Positions 1 to 12,800 of a stretch of DNA of 64,000 nt are shown here, piece after piece. The translations under genes were made by a program, and so were the position numbers. Each line of letters starts with the position of its first letter. Position 1 is the first letter of the stretch. The notes beneath the pieces were generated by a model. The model did no database searches. It was not told where the DNA came from and saw only the letters and a list, made by a program, of their open reading frames with translations. Source of the stretch: Anabas testudineus (taxonomy: Eukaryota > Chordata > Actinopteri > Anabantiformes > Anabantidae); assembly GCF_900324465.2 (NCBI RefSeq), contig NC_046620.1:13133836-13197835 (forward strand), written 5' to 3'.

Positions 1-1180
1 GGAAATAATAAGGTGATATAAGACAATAAGGAGAATATAAACTCTAAATTAATTAATGGTTTATAACACACTGCATTGTTGTTCTTTGTTATAAGCAAAT
101 ATAAGAACATGAGTATAATAAAGCCTAATATGTGTCTCTGCAATAATAGTAATGACATGTCCATGATTAGACTTAACAACACAATATAAAATAAAAATAA
201 ATGAATTATGTTGTAGTAGTAGTAACTGTAGTAACACCTGCTGTGAAGAATAGTTTGATTATAGCTTATATGTGATCATCACAGTAAAATGTTATTTACC
301 TTGTTATTGGAGTTATTAAACCAATGTAATGTTGAAAATAGTGGCGTGTTATCCAAATTGATCACAATATGAACACCAACGTCACTCAAACAAGTAATAT
401 CTGCATAGCTTCAGAGCTTCTGGCATGGATCATAACCTTTAACCTCCTAGAAATGGCAAACCAAAGGAGAACTTGTACAAACCGAATCACTCGATTTGTT
501 TTATTTGGAACAATGTGTCATTGTGAGTGGGCTTTAAACCCACAAACACCACTCCAGCTGAATTCAGCAACTTTTAGAACAGACGTCTCTGTCTCTCCTT
601 CTTAAACCACAATCGGCAGCTGCCCTTGAGTAAGTTATTAACCCCAGAGCATGTACTACTCTACACACCACTTCTGGTCTGGACAGTACCTTTCTCCAAC
701 TTTCTGAATGAAATGATTATGCAAATTCATGTGTGTATTCACAGTCACAATACCTAATTAGAGTATACATTTTAAACCGAGATTAAACATAGAAAGTGGC
801 GGAAAATTTGTATCATTGGTTTTCAGAAAAGTGGGAATGGGCGACAGAATTCATAAAGTTGGTCTGAATAAAACTGTAACCTCAAAAGTTAACAGTATTC
901 AGACTTCAATTATTAAATTCTCTTCTCTTGTTTCTCATCTTTGCCATCCCTACTATAAGTTTCACTAGTCCAGGGATCTTTAATGACTAAGAGCTCTCAG
1001 AGGATTAAAAAGTGACCCTCTCAGCAGTGTTGGTTGATACAGTGTGGCACTGTGCCCTGCCATGGGAACGGACAGCTATTTGCTTAAATCTGCAACATAA
1101 AAGCTTGTGGTGTATAGTGACTGTTAAAGAATGTCCTATTTGTTCTTCTCCTGGCCTGTTTAAGTGATAAAAGTGTCATT
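1..1180. other. upstream intergenic DNA, no gene seen
   Basis: AT-rich sequence without a convincing coding exon, known repeat or RNA gene. The 78-codon open frame at 369-605 has no recognisable domain and is probably chance. The stretch from about 1180 to 1330, just before ferd3l, is less AT-rich and could be proximal regulatory DNA, but nothing specific can be named. Confidence 0.6.
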
Positions 1181-1584
1181 ATTTAGCGTCCGAAGCAGAG
1201 GAGAGAGTGCAAATAAGACTGCATGACCCTCTGTCAAGAGCCAGAAGCTCATTAAAGGCCTCCGGGAGGACACCATCCCAATGGGCGCAGACCTCCAGCT
1301 TCCTCTCGGCCTATTTAAGCCGCTCTTCTAACTGACTAAAGTCAGAAATAGGCTCAATTTAGAAATCGAAGGGGACATGAAGGATGTCGCGCTGTGAGAT
1401 GACATAGACGACTTATTAAATCAGCAGGAAGGCCCTTGGAGTTGCGCCAAATAGGATCTCACCCCGTCGCGCTCTGACCGGACCTGGAGAAGTTTGGATT
1501 TACTTGTTGAGATGTTCCCCTGGTTTTAGACTGACTCGAGGCTTTGATTGGTGTCCGTTTACGCGTTTGGCTGAATACTGGGAC

Positions 1585-1592
1585 TATAAAAG
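1585..1592 (+). promoter_or_regulatory. ferd3l: TATA box of ferd3l
   Basis: A perfect TATAAAAG lies 46 bp before the start codon. A start about 30 bp downstream (near 1615) would leave a 5' UTR of only some 15 nt, which is short but possible for a single-exon tissue-specific bHLH gene. The assignment is by position and motif only. Confidence 0.6.
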
Positions 1593-1630
1593 CCGAATAT
1601 TCCCTGTGAGACCTCAGTTGGGGACAAGAT

Positions 1631-2104
1631 ATGGAGATGCAAGACCGCTTGGTAGACTCGACTTTGATCAGTTTTGTCAGTGACATGAACTTGATGGACT
1701 TTCCACAAAAGTACGCTTTAAGACCAAAGAGGCAGGTGGAAAACAGCACACCCGCTCCTAACAACCAGTTGCATTTGAACGACTCGCCGTGGAGCCGGGA
1801 TTTGGAAAACGACTTGCGCGCGGCCGAGCTGCGCACCGGGCGTCTGATGGGCGCACCGACGTACTACAGCTGCGGGGGGTACGGTCACACCAAGTCCAAA
1901 CGGAGGAGGATCATCACCGTGGTCCAAAGACAGGCGGCCAATGTGCGGGAGAGGAAAAGGATGTTTAGCCTGAACGAAGCGTTTGATGAACTGCGGAGGA
2001 AAGTTCCCACATTCGCCTATGAGAAGAGGCTGTCGCGTATCGAGACGCTCCGCCTGGCCATCGTCTACATCTCCTTCATGACGGACCTGCTGGAGAACAC
2101 CTGA
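1631..2104 (+). CDS. ferd3l: Fer3-like bHLH transcription factor (Nato3)
   Basis: Single-exon gene of 157 codons plus stop. The basic region and helix-loop-helix lie at about residues 97-156: the basic part reads [20 protein letters not shown]-like, followed by [20 protein letters not shown], and the second helix contains [15 protein letters not shown]. This combination is typical of the Fer3/Ptf1a/Twist branch, and the [20 protein letters not shown] core is that of FERD3L. The N-terminal ~95 residues are not a known domain. FERD3L is a nuclear E-box-binding factor of neural progenitors and floor plate (known for the family). The start is the first ATG after the TATA box. Its neighbour on the same strand is twist1, the arrangement seen across vertebrates, which supports the call. 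Confidence 0.93.
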   Translation: MEMQDRLVDSTLISFVSDMNLMDFPQKYALRPKRQVENSTPAPNNQLHLNDSPWSRDLENDLRAAELRTGRLMGAPTYYSCGGYGHTKSKRRRIITVVQRQAANVRERKRMFSLNEAFDELRRKVPTFAYEKRLSRIETLRLAIVYISFMTDLLENT

Positions 2105-3870
2105 GACAGACAGAGCTATTTGAACCCTTTGACATGGAGAGTGGACTACTCCCAGGATTGCAAAGACACAATGAATGATGTGACACTTAATATTTATCAT
2201 ATTTACCCAGGTCCTATAACTGTGCAAGCTTTTAAAATATATTCGAGACTAAGAACCTAAAGATCTACGTTTCAGAATCAAATGTTAGAAAATACATTAG
2301 TGGAATATAAATTATTAGAAATAAGCAGACTTAACTGCTCCTCCAAATATTTTTATTGTAAAATGACTGTAAAATGTGGCTTATTGTTGTCTAAAAACGT
2401 ATTCTTTTCCTTTTATTACAACTAAGAAGAAGAGTTTAGGATTATATATCATGTTCGAATATTATCCTGAATTAATTTATTTACTGAACTGAACTGAAAC
2501 TGCCCATTGATGAAATTTCCTTCTCATTGTCCACTGAACACAGCTTTCAACACAACATGTAAGCTACAGTCTATATGAACACTTTTAAGGAGAATGCTTT
2601 GTGAGACTGGAGCTGCAGGTGTGGTTTTCAGCACCCTGGAGAGCGACAGAGGTGTTCGCCTCACCTGCTCAGTCACACACGCTGGACAGATGTGGCGACA
2701 CTGGCAGCCTGGAGTTTTCTCCAAACGACAGAATGGGAGCAAACAAGACGGATTTATTTATTGGAAATGAACGCTGTCATGTGCTAATGGGTCGGATTTT
2801 AATTGCAAATCCTCACTGCATGACGCTGAATATTATCTTTGGCACTAAGGTGTAAATTGAGGCAGAGATATGATGAGAGGCAGGAGAAGGAAGTAGGGAG
2901 GTGGACTGAGTGATGGATTCCCAGGCATGGTCTCCCAGTTCCAGACTGAAGGATGGAGCACCAGGCCTGAAGGGCCCTTGTGGCTGTGACTCTTTAAGAA
3001 CAAGAGACCAGAACGAGCCTGCAGTGCCCCTTCTCTAATGTCATATTGTCTCGTCTGAGATGAGGCCTCCCGGTGGGTATATCACACCCAGACCGCCTCC
3101 AAAAGTAGTCAGATTTAGTTTCAGCCACACGTAGAGGTATTTCTGCCGGGTTTTAATATCAGGCCACATAGCTGGGTGGCCATGTGTGCATGTTTAGACT
3201 CCGTTTGAGCGACCGGCTCTCTGGTTGTCTCCTCAATCCATCTTTATCACTTCCAGTGTTTGCATTGCATCCAGTCGTACACCGCCTTCAGCGACCCCGC
3301 TGTGAGCAGGGATCCGCCCTGAGAGCTCCCTGGAACGGCTCTTCTTTTAAACCTGAGCCGCTGGTGTCGAGATCCCTGTGGGGGTCAGACCCGTTTAAGC
3401 ACATACCTCAACGAGGGCCTGCTGACGGGAAAATAAACACCTCGGTCTGCTTATACTTGCAGAGATCTCCTGCTGCGAGATCCGCCTGTGTTTCAGTAGG
3501 TCTGATATTTTTCACCACCGCCACCGCTTCCATCTCAGGAACCGTCTAGACCTACTAGAGACTTGCTCAGTGCACCTATAGGGAGACATGAGACCTACAA
3601 CAGACAACAGGCTTGAGATTTCTTTCTTAGAACATGAAAAATGCAAAAGCGAGGGATTTGCAAAATGATGTTTAAGTTGGCAGTTGTATTTTATTTTTAC
3701 ATGCAATTTCTTGCCAAAGTTCATTTGATGGAGTTTCAATAAAGATCCTGCACAAATCTGCACATACGATTCAACAGCACCGCCCCACTACAAGTCTTGC
3801 GTAAAGTTATAATCATTTAATAATATTATAGCTAGTCCTCTCCTTCTAAGTGTTATGTTACAATTCCAAA
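2105..3870. other. ferd3l 3' flank and twist1 upstream region
   Basis: No coding exon, repeat or RNA gene is recognised. The first few hundred bases are probably ferd3l 3' UTR, but no clear AATAAA was found. The open frames at 2601-2855 and 3184-3549 show no domain. Enhancers of either bHLH gene may lie here, which cannot be judged from one sequence. Confidence 0.5.
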
Positions 3871-3876
3871 CTCCAC

Positions 3877-3921
3877 CCAATCACAGAGCGCCCCAAAATC
3901 CTCCTGCCCGCTCTTATAAGA
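3877..3921 (+). promoter_or_regulatory. twist1: CCAAT box and TATA box of twist1
   Basis: CCAAT at 3877-3881 is followed 33 bp later by a TTATAAGAG element at about 3914-3922. A transcription start near 3945 would give a 5' UTR of about 190 nt before the ATG at 4136. The spacing is that of an ordinary TATA promoter. Confidence 0.6.
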
Positions 3922-4135
3922 GCCTCTGTTCGTCCCAGTCTGGCAGCCAACTCAAACTCTCAGTGGCGCACAAGATTTACCGTAATACCAGCCCCCTCCC
4001 CAGTGCATGCTACACTTCTCAGTACCTGTGTTGTTTGTTGACGTTTTCAACAGTTCAGGGGACTTGTGGCAGATTTTTAGACCGGTCTTACAGACCACAG
4101 ATTTTTTTTTTTTCTCTCTCTTCTTGGAAAAGACG

Positions 4136-4666
4136 ATGCGGGAAGAGGATTCCTCCCTAATGGACAGCGCGGGGAACAGCGAGGAGGAGACCGACCGTCA
4201 GCTCCCGCGCCGAGGTGCGAGGAAGCGGCGGGCGACACGGAGGACTTTGGATGATGAGGAGGAGGGAGACGTGAAAAGTCCGAGTCCTGGGAAGAAGAAA
4301 TGCGCAAAGAGCTGCGATGGTGGAAGCGGCAGCGAGGCCAGCAGCAGCCCCGCGCCCTCCTTGGAAGATATGCACCAGCAGCGCGTGATGGCCAACATCC
4401 GCGAGCGGCAACGGACACAATCTCTGAACGAGGCATTCACGTCGTTACGTAAGATCATCCCAACTCTCCCGTCGGACAAACTCAGCAAAATCCAGACGCT
4501 GAAGCTGGCGGCGCGGTACATCGACTTCCTGTGCCAAGTTCTGCAGAGTGACGAGTTGGACGCGCGGGGAACCAGCTGCAGCTACGTGGCGCACGAGCGC
4601 CTGAGCTACGCGTTCTCGGTCTGGAGGATGGGGGGCGCCTGGTCCTTGTCCACTGCGTCCCACTAG
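4136..4666 (+). CDS. twist1: Twist-family bHLH transcription factor
   Basis: 176 codons plus stop in one exon. Residues 1-75 are acidic, then basic with a nuclear-localisation-like RKRRATRR and a serine/glycine stretch. The bHLH starts with [19 protein letters not shown] (about residues 83-101), followed by [20 protein letters not shown] and [15 protein letters not shown]. The C-terminal Twist box (about 155-172) contains [17 protein letters not shown]. The bHLH and Twist box are those of Twist1/Twist2, and the neighbours ferd3l and snx13 favour twist1. The fish copy letter (a or b) cannot be settled here. The N-terminus starts [10 protein letters not shown], unlike the Ser/Pro-rich start of most Twist1 proteins. 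ATG 4136 is chosen because the MREE start continues into aligned family sequence; the frame stays open upstream to 4007. Twist directs mesenchyme and cranial neural crest development. Confidence 0.92.
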   Translation: MREEDSSLMDSAGNSEEETDRQLPRRGARKRRATRRTLDDEEEGDVKSPSPGKKKCAKSCDGGSGSEASSSPAPSLEDMHQQRVMANIRERQRTQSLNEAFTSLRKIIPTLPSDKLSKIQTLKLAARYIDFLCQVLQSDELDARGTSCSYVAHERLSYAFSVWRMGGAWSLSTASH

Positions 4667-4693
4667 CGGGACAGACGAGGACGAGACATTACG

Positions 4694-5124
4694 GTAAGCG
4701 GAGCTTTCGCTTTTCACCCTGTGCGGCCAGAAACCGTTTCCAAAGCGTCCACATGCGCATTTACGCACCGCACCCACATGAAAAACGAGTTACAGTTGCA
4801 TGATGGATCATTTGATATACAAACCTCATTCACAATACTTGAAGCCTCTTTTATTTTTGTTATAATAAGGATGTTTTGCACAAAATGTTTAGTTAACACA
4901 TATTTGTAAAGCACCCACCAATATGAAAATGTGACATTTTCTTAACTCCACATTCTTGTGACATGAAGGTGGGGTTTAAAGTTTAGTGCTGCGTTTATGA
5001 GGCTTTCAACCAGGTTACATCACTGCAACAGTACATTAACAATAGGATACAATGTGAGTTCTGAACTTTAAATTTGTGTGAACTGATTTTTTTCTACTTA
5101 ATCTAATGATTATTTCCTTCACAG
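4694..5124 (+). other. twist1: intron in the twist1 3' UTR
   Basis: A good donor (CG|GTAAGC, GT at 4694) lies 27 nt after the stop codon, and a good acceptor (CCTTCACAG, exon from 5125) lies 431 bp later. Twist1 genes are known for one intron just after the stop with a non-coding second exon, so this is very likely that intron. A stop this close to the junction (<50 nt) would not trigger NMD. Confidence 0.75.
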
Positions 5125-5587
5125 ATTATCCAGACAGAAAAAAACCAGTGGATCAGGCTGACCCTTCAGACGCACAGTACTGAAACAGGCCAAACACAGC
5201 TGAGACCCAGCCGCTGTGCTTCAGGCCTCAGAGGCAGGCTTTTCATATTTCCCATTGCATGGACTGTAATGTTTGCAAGGGAGCACTTAGGACAGACAGG
5301 ACGGATATGAAGAAAGAAAGACCACTGCGACTATGAATGTTGTAAAAACAAAATGAGCTCTGAGGAACTGCTCTGTTTTGAAGAGATGAGAGGGAAGGAG
5401 GAACAGTTCATTCCACATGCCCAGTGACAATGTTTCACAGCAAATGAAGTATTTTGTATTTATTTTTCTACACAGGTTTGAAATTCCTTGTTCCTCTCAA
5501 AGTTATTTATTTTTGGGATATCTGAGAATGCTGAGTGGATCACAAGTCTTTCCATTTTGAGTTTTGTAAATATTTGCATCTATCTTG

Positions 5588-5593
5588 AATAAA
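5588..5593 (+). terminator. twist1: poly(A) signal of twist1
   Basis: AATAAA about 460 bp into the non-coding second exon (5125 onward). It is preceded by TATTTAT/ATTTATTTTT AU-rich motifs at 5455-5515, which may make the mRNA unstable. Cleavage is expected near 5605-5620. Confidence 0.65.
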
Positions 5594-7964
5594 AAATGAA
5601 AGTATTTCATACATTTCAAACTGTCTGGATATATTTATTATAGATCACAAACTGCAAGCATACAATCTGAGGATGAATGATAAACTGGTTGATTTCAAAA
5701 CAATCAACTGATGAGGGACGTTACATTGACACATGTTACTTGAAATACCTGAAATGTCACAGGAACACACACATTCCCATAGTCTCAGGACTTTAGTTCA
5801 GTGCAGGTTTATTTTAATTGGTTGTTGCTAAATCCCCAGTTAACCCAACCACAGTGGAGGAGGGCAAAGGAAAACATTTCATACTCATGGCTTATTCTGT
5901 AGTGATTTCTTAAGCTTGGGGATCTGGGAAAGCCATAATTAGCCGGTGGTCTGTTTGAACAGAGTGAATGTGGACCTGTGGGAGGCATGCATGATATTCC
6001 CAGATGTCCTCCAAGACACAGGTCAGCATGGGAGTCTCCCACAGGTGCTGCAGCAGCTACCCCCAAAATTTTGACAGATTAAAGGGGCAGATACAGACTA
6101 AATGCAGACTTGTAATTACATGTCACTAGAGTTCTGATGTAAAAGAACAAGTTCTCCAGATATAAATAGGCATATAAAATATCAAAGTGAGAGTCATAAT
6201 TGCAATACATTAGGGAAAACTAAACAATCCTAGAAAGTACATGTGGTGTTTAACTTGAAACTGGCTTCACTCTGTTGAATTTTAATGCAGTTTATATGGT
6301 TTTTAAATGTTTCCAAAATGTTCCAAATAATTTTCGAAATCTCTCTCTTGACTCTTGGTGTTTGTATCTTTCACAGATTAAGTTGAACTGGAATGAAGAC
6401 AAATTCACGCTGTGCCACAAAAACTCACTTTTTTACTGAAATGTAAAATTGTGACAATGTATGGACGTCAACATTGGTATAAACATCGGTCCTTTCTTAG
6501 TTAGACGCCCTTGGATCACACCTGCAGAAAATAAATCCGCACAAGCAAAGTGAAAATAGACCATTCACTTACTAATTTAAGCCTTTTCATCTAAAAACAT
6601 CTCAACAGATAAACTATATGTATGTAAGAACAATAATAAAGTAAAGAATAATACATCCTAATTGTCAGTAAACGTCCTGCAGTGAATACAAATAATAAAA
6701 TACAGAAAATCACTATTATAGAGTGGAATACTGTAAATAATTTAAAGAAATCACCTTTGCGGAGGTACTGCACAGTTTATAATCTAAGTATTCAGATTAT
6801 CCAGTTACAAACTAGAATAGATTCCACAAGTCTCCATCCAATTTTTTGAGGGACAATTACAGGAGTGTTGCTCTGTTTTTGCATCACATGTTACGTGTGG
6901 AAGGTAAAACCATCAGCTTTGACCCAAGGCCCTGACCAGCCACTGGGGGGAATCGATTCCCACCCTTAGATCACCGTGGCCGTGTTATCTTAAACTTGAG
7001 GCTGTTGCTCTGACATGGAGGAATGTCACCTCTGAGGATTCAAAAAACACACACTCACATGCACAAACACACACATTTAGGTTAGACACACATAATTTCT
7101 CACGCCTACCAAACAGGGAAATACATTCCACTGAGAGCGAGAGAGAGCGAGAGAAACAGGGGGAAGAGGACTCCTGCAACTTGGCTCCTGACCCCCTTTG
7201 ATGTTTGAAGGTAATGGGACGGCCGCTTGTTATCAGTGTGAAGGCATCTGGCTCTCTGGATTTAAGGGTGCTATGATTTATAGACTCTTTGATCAGTGAC
7301 ACTCACACTCAAGCACACTCTCTCCTGTTCATTAATCACAGTTTATATCTCCTTGCTTTGGGCTTGCAGTCCTTAAACTCATCAAAAAGTCAGAAGCATG
7401 GGCCTGGAGGAGCAAAAATATATTTTTAAGTATTTTTCAATGACACTATTTTCACATTACAGCTTATTTTGTTGTTTAAACACTCCAGTGGAGGACGAGA
7501 CGTCTCTTTTTGACTTCTTTCAGCTTCATGTCTCCCTCAATTCCATCTCTCTCTAGAGTTTACCATTACAAGGTAACAAGCCCTGGTTTACTTTAACCCT
7601 CAACACCACTAAAAGACAAGGGGGGAGAGGAAGTCAGACTGAGACAGACACACACACACACATACACATACACACACACATATACAGCTAAAAGGCTAGA
7701 TTTACAAGTCTGGTTTCCATTAGAGTTAATTATCTGTGTTTCATCTCGACCTGAAGAAGTTTGTGAGTGTTTGTGCAAGCATGTGTTGATTATGATTTTG
7801 TTTATAAAGGTTTCTGTGTGCACACTATTATTTGTGGTCGTCTGTTTGGGGCACATGCATCTCAAATTGGGTGACTTGATTTGAGATGCGTTTTCCAAAC
7901 TGAAATGAAATGTTGCTGTGCGTATCACTCAAACCCCTTCACGTCCTCTCATCTCTAGTAGAGT

Positions 7965-7996
7965 AAACATGCTCTGTACAGAGCATGAACATGCTC
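7965..7996. promoter_or_regulatory. p53-family-like paired decamers (candidate)
   Basis: AAACATGCTC (7965-7974) and GAACATGCTC (7987-7996) both fit the RRRCWWGYYY half-site, with a 12-nt spacer. The spacer region also forms a perfect 20-bp palindrome (7968-7987, CATGCTCTGT and its complement). Two perfect half-sites within the 0-13 nt spacing are uncommon, but one hit in 64 kb can be chance. Confidence 0.25.
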
Positions 7997-9290
7997 TTGT
8001 TCTAGACAGAGGTTAGATGTGCTTTTGGTCTACAGTAACAATTACAGACTTTTCAATCAAATTGCAGAATCTAGTCCATACTCAACGTTACAACATCTTG
8101 GCCACTGCTGCATCAATTTTGACTATAACAATGTCCCTTATACCAAATAGCTGGAGTATCCCCTTTGTGCACAGACTGTGGTTGATCCGTTTGTATTTAA
8201 CAGTCAGTTCATAGTCGATGTGTTGCACTTCAAAAAGATTAAAAAACAAAAGTAAGACAAGTATGAAGTTATAAAGGGAGAATTTAAAAGCTTGCTAGTC
8301 ATTTGCAAGACTAATGATCTACAGAGTCTGGAGTCCTGTAAAAGCAGGAACAGAGTGACAGACAAGTGACAAAGAGGAAGTCGGGGAAGGTTCCTAATTG
8401 GCAGCCCAGTAAGCACTCTCGTGCACATACACATTCCCTGAGGTCGGTGCCAACACCACCCATCATTCTTGACCTGTGACATCTCCAGCTGACCCTGTCC
8501 CCTGACTACAGTGACCCCCAGCTGGACCACGAGCCTCTTTAGTCACCTCCACAAAGTGATCTTTCAGTTCACTAATACTTCTCAGACACGTGTGCAGATT
8601 AGAGCAGAGAGGTGTTTGGGGCAGGAAGAGAAAAACGCTCACCTCTACATTGCAGAGGTGAGTTTAGAAACGAGCAAGCTGATAAAGTGAGAAAAAGAGG
8701 AAGAGAATCCAAGGAAAAGAGGCAGGAAGAAGCATATATGAATCCTCTCAGTGCTCCTGCCCCAGGCTGTTTATCTTGCAGATTGAGTTAAGCGCAAACC
8801 CCTTATAACTCTCCACATACCAGACAATATCACAGTGGCCCTGCTTTACAAATGTAAACACAGTCGCTTTATCAAAGACCGGCACGACTCATTTAAACAC
8901 TCAGACTCTTTCTCTTAACCTAATTTACCTCGCCCTATACAAAGTTTCTTTATTGAATTTAAGCTGTTTAAATCTCTAATTCTGGCTGAAAACAGGGAAC
9001 TTTAAGAGGTCTGTCGATGAAGGTTGACAGGTTTTCTTCGTGTTTATCTTATAAAACCACACTGGTCCAATATCAAGCATAGATCTATGGAATATCAGTG
9101 TGGAAAAGCCCCAGGTCACACACAACACACCAAGTGTTATTTCCACTGAGAGAGGGCATTGTGTGGTTCAACACAGGACCATTCACAATGATGGGAGTGT
9201 GGTTTTCAGTGGGGAAATGTATGTTTCCTTGTTGTGTTAATAGTGGACATTATTGTTCTGACTCTGCTCAGAGATTCATCCGACACGCTC

Positions 9291-9292
<2 letters not shown>

Positions 9293-9333
<41 letters not shown>
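9293..9333. repeat. (CA)n microsatellite
   Basis: About 20 uninterrupted CA units. It explains the poly-(Thr-His) and poly-(Cys-Val) open frames on the two strands here. Confidence 0.95.
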
Positions 9334-9335
<2 letters not shown>

Positions 9336-9599
9336 GCGAGTGTTGCATCATCGTGTATTATATAAAGTTTCCAAGCTCGTCTCTGTTGAAAGCAATAGCC
9401 AGAGCACAGCAGTAGTTTACTGGTGTTCTGATGGGCCCTGTCACAGCAAACATGCACGCACATGCACATGCACACGCACACAAGGATGAAGTGAAGGATG
9501 GCTTGGCAGCAAGAATGATTCCAGCCTCACTGTTGGTCTAAGGGGAGTTGAGCTGGGAGAGAAATAGACGTTACAATCTGCAGCCTTCCCTCTGGTGTT

Positions 9600-9870
9600 C
9601 ACTGTGGGGTGGTCTCTCTCTCTCTCTCTCTCTCTCTCCCTCGCGTTCTCCACCTTCTTTATTTTTCCCTCCTCAGTCCTTCTCTCGTTACTTTGAGGTG
9701 GTCTGTCTCAGTATTTCTGCCTCACTCTTTCTCCCCCTTTCCCGTCACAATTCTCCCTCTAGCTCTCATCTTCATTGTGCCCTCTTCTTTTATCCATTGT
9801 ATAATCTCCCATGCTCTGCTCTGTATTTTCCCCCCTCTCATTTCCTCCTCTTTTTCAAACTCCTCTTTTT
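9600..9870. repeat. polypyrimidine tract with (TC)n
   Basis: A TC run at about 9613-9638 is followed by some 230 bp of C/T-rich sequence on the + strand. It may form unusual DNA structure. The open frames in both directions reflect the biased composition and have no domain. Confidence 0.8.
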
Positions 9871-12800
9871 GTTTACCTCCGTGCACAAATACAAAAACAA
9901 TCATCATACCTCACTATTTGCTCAGCGGCGTTTGCCAACAGTATGTGTGCAGCATTGAAGACTGTGAATGCACTTTAGGAAAGGAAGAAAACCTTGGTGA
10001 GACAAACAGAAGGGTGGCGGGACTGTAAGAAAACAAAGTCTTGCTGATACAGTGATAATTGCTGTCCAGTATATTGCTAACCCGTTATGAACACACTGAA
10101 TAAATGTGTGTGTGCGTGTGTGTGTGTGTGTAAGCGAGAGAGAGAGAGGGAGAGAGCTTTACTTTGCAAATAGTTTTGTATTAGAAGATTATATTTGCTT
10201 TTCTCTGTGTCTTCCTTTCTTCTCTCTCTCAGAAGGTGTTGGTTGTGTGATTTTATAAGCCTGGCATTTGGTGTCAAATTAACCATGCACATGTTTTTTT
10301 CAGGTCCTATAAAACAGCCCTAAATGCCCCATAATTCTCCTTCCCTGGCCGCCTGGTAATAGTTAGTGCCAACTCACACTCACACTCACACACACACATT
10401 TGTGCATGGCAGTCAGTGCAAGACATTGACATAATGCATTCCCTGGCCCCCTACTGTAGGCCATGTTAATCTACTCTGTTTCAATTTCTAATTTATCATG
10501 TGTACTGCCTTTTACCCTAACCCTAAAACCTACTCTTAACCCCAAAATTGCTCTTCCTTCTCATTGTGTGGACCAGCTAAATAAAATGTCTTCAAATTGT
10601 AAAAAGTCAGCTGAGTCCAAAGATTAAAAATTCATGCTGGTCCTCACAATGACAGCCATACAAACAAACACACACAAACACAAACTGGAGTCATGGCACA
10701 ACAGGAAAAGTGTAAAATAATGCTGCTCATTTTAATAAACATAGTTGTTTTGGGGACCAAAAGCACAGATAAAGATGCATGTTTGTGTGTTTGTGTGTGT
10801 GTTTCCAGCAAAATAGTAATGAATTGATAGCATAGATAGCATAGTAAAAAGCCTGGCGCCAGCATTGCAACAGGGCACATGAGTGTGTATGGGTGCATGT
10901 ATTCATATGTGTGTGTGTGTGTGTGTGTGCATGGGAAAGTTATAAATACTTGGATCATCTGGAGTACATTAGGGGTACAGTGCTTAAGTGAACAGGTCCG
11001 CTACCTGCAGCCACAGAAACCTCAGAACAGACACTGCCAAGCCCCAAGTTGGATACACACACACACACACACACGAGCCTGAAGAGAGGAAAAGAGAGAA
11101 AATCAAGTAACGAAGGCAAAATCATTAAAAGTTAAACTGATCTAAGACAAAGCACTGAATAGAGATATCCACAATAACGCAGCTTGTCTGTAGCAACATG
11201 TGGAACACCACAGCTTTTAGACAAACAGGGGTTATTAGCAAAGGCGTCACATGGATAAATAATAAACTCCTCTATTAAATGCTGGTCTTAATCTAAAGGT
11301 AGAGGAAACATAATGTCTGAACACTGTTGTTTAGCTTAGAACTGACCACACACACTAACAGCACCTGCATGGACTAACACTTATTCTGTCTTTCTCATGA
11401 ACACACAAACATGTAAGGAACCTTATGCACTAAAATAAAACATATCTCATTCACCCAAAGTCTGTAAAACCCCACATTTAGCTGTTAATCATTATTAACC
11501 TTTATCATTTAAACCCTTCTTCTTAAGGTTAATTTTTTTTTTTGCATCATGTATCTAGTGTGATGCAAACCTCTAGTAACCAGATAAAGAGCTGTTTGTA
11601 AAAAGGGAGGCTTAACCGCAACATACAAATGTTATCTGCAAAAAGTGGAAGTTGAAAGTGCTGCATCTTCATGGCAGTAAGGCCACCAAAATCAAGAGTG
11701 GGTGAAGGAAGTCGAGACCCTCCCCCCATAGCACATTTACGCACGCTGAAACCTGAGCTACAGGAAGTGGTCCTGCTCAGCATCATGTCAGGGCAGACAA
11801 ATTATTCACCATTTGAAAAATGCACCTTTTTCTCCCCTCTTATACTTTCCTCCTCCCCGTGCACTCCCTTCTTGTCTTCTTCTCTGCATTTATTGTTTTC
11901 TTTGCAGACCCTCCAGAGAGGAACAGTCAAGGAGACAAAAAGCTCTGCTACCTGCGTTATCTCAAAATGAGCTGCGTTCAGATTCAAAATGAGCTGCTGC
12001 TGTGGTTGCACAGGCCCCCAAATTCCGGGAAATATTCTCCTGCAGTGTTCCCTGAAGACTTGTGGTATTCCTGCCCACAGTATCCCCACAATGCTTTTGT
12101 GGAATTTCCTAAATGGATGAAAAGCAGGTTTATTTGAACTCTTTTCAAGAGTGAAACATAGATCTTCGTTATCTCTACGTGACTGTATTATTTTACTGTA
12201 GAAACCCAACTGTGAAAAAGCTGAGACAGAGAATAAAAAGAACAACTTTTGGTGCTGGTTTTATGAGAAGAAGAAGAATGAACAAACAGTAAAACCACGC
12301 AGTTTAACAAAAAGTATACTCAGTAAAAAGTTCTACACAGGATGGTTGTTGTATTTTAGGAATGTGTACAGTATAATTTCCTAGAGTTGATGTATAAAAT
12401 GATAAACTTAATGCAGGAATACTAGACTGGATTTACTTGCATTTTGTTGCTAGGTAAACTGAGGTGGGATTATGAAATGTAATAAAACTGATGCTTGCAA
12501 AGGGTTCAGTACGCGCATCATTCGTATAAATCACGTCATGCTCTTAGTAAATTTAGTTTTAAGCCTTTTAAATCTAATCAACATGGACTTTGACAGTGCT
12601 GTTCAAGTACAGCCCCTGCTTGTTCAACTGTCTTAAACATTTATTACAGATTGCATTCTGTTTAACAAATGTTTGTTTATATCTCCAGTGTTTCTAATTC
12701 TCAGAAATGTGTTTTCTTATAAAATAACAATCATTATATGTCATATCTGCATAATAATAATAATAATAGTAATGTGTCATATTTCTTTAGATGCATGTCA

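Noticed and set aside
2601-2855. 84-codon open frame between ferd3l and twist1
   Set aside because: No domain, start at a non-ATG codon, and an equally long frame exists on the other strand; treated as chance.
9206-9481. Cys/Val- and Thr/His-rich frames around the CA repeat
   Set aside because: They are translations of the microsatellite and its flanks.
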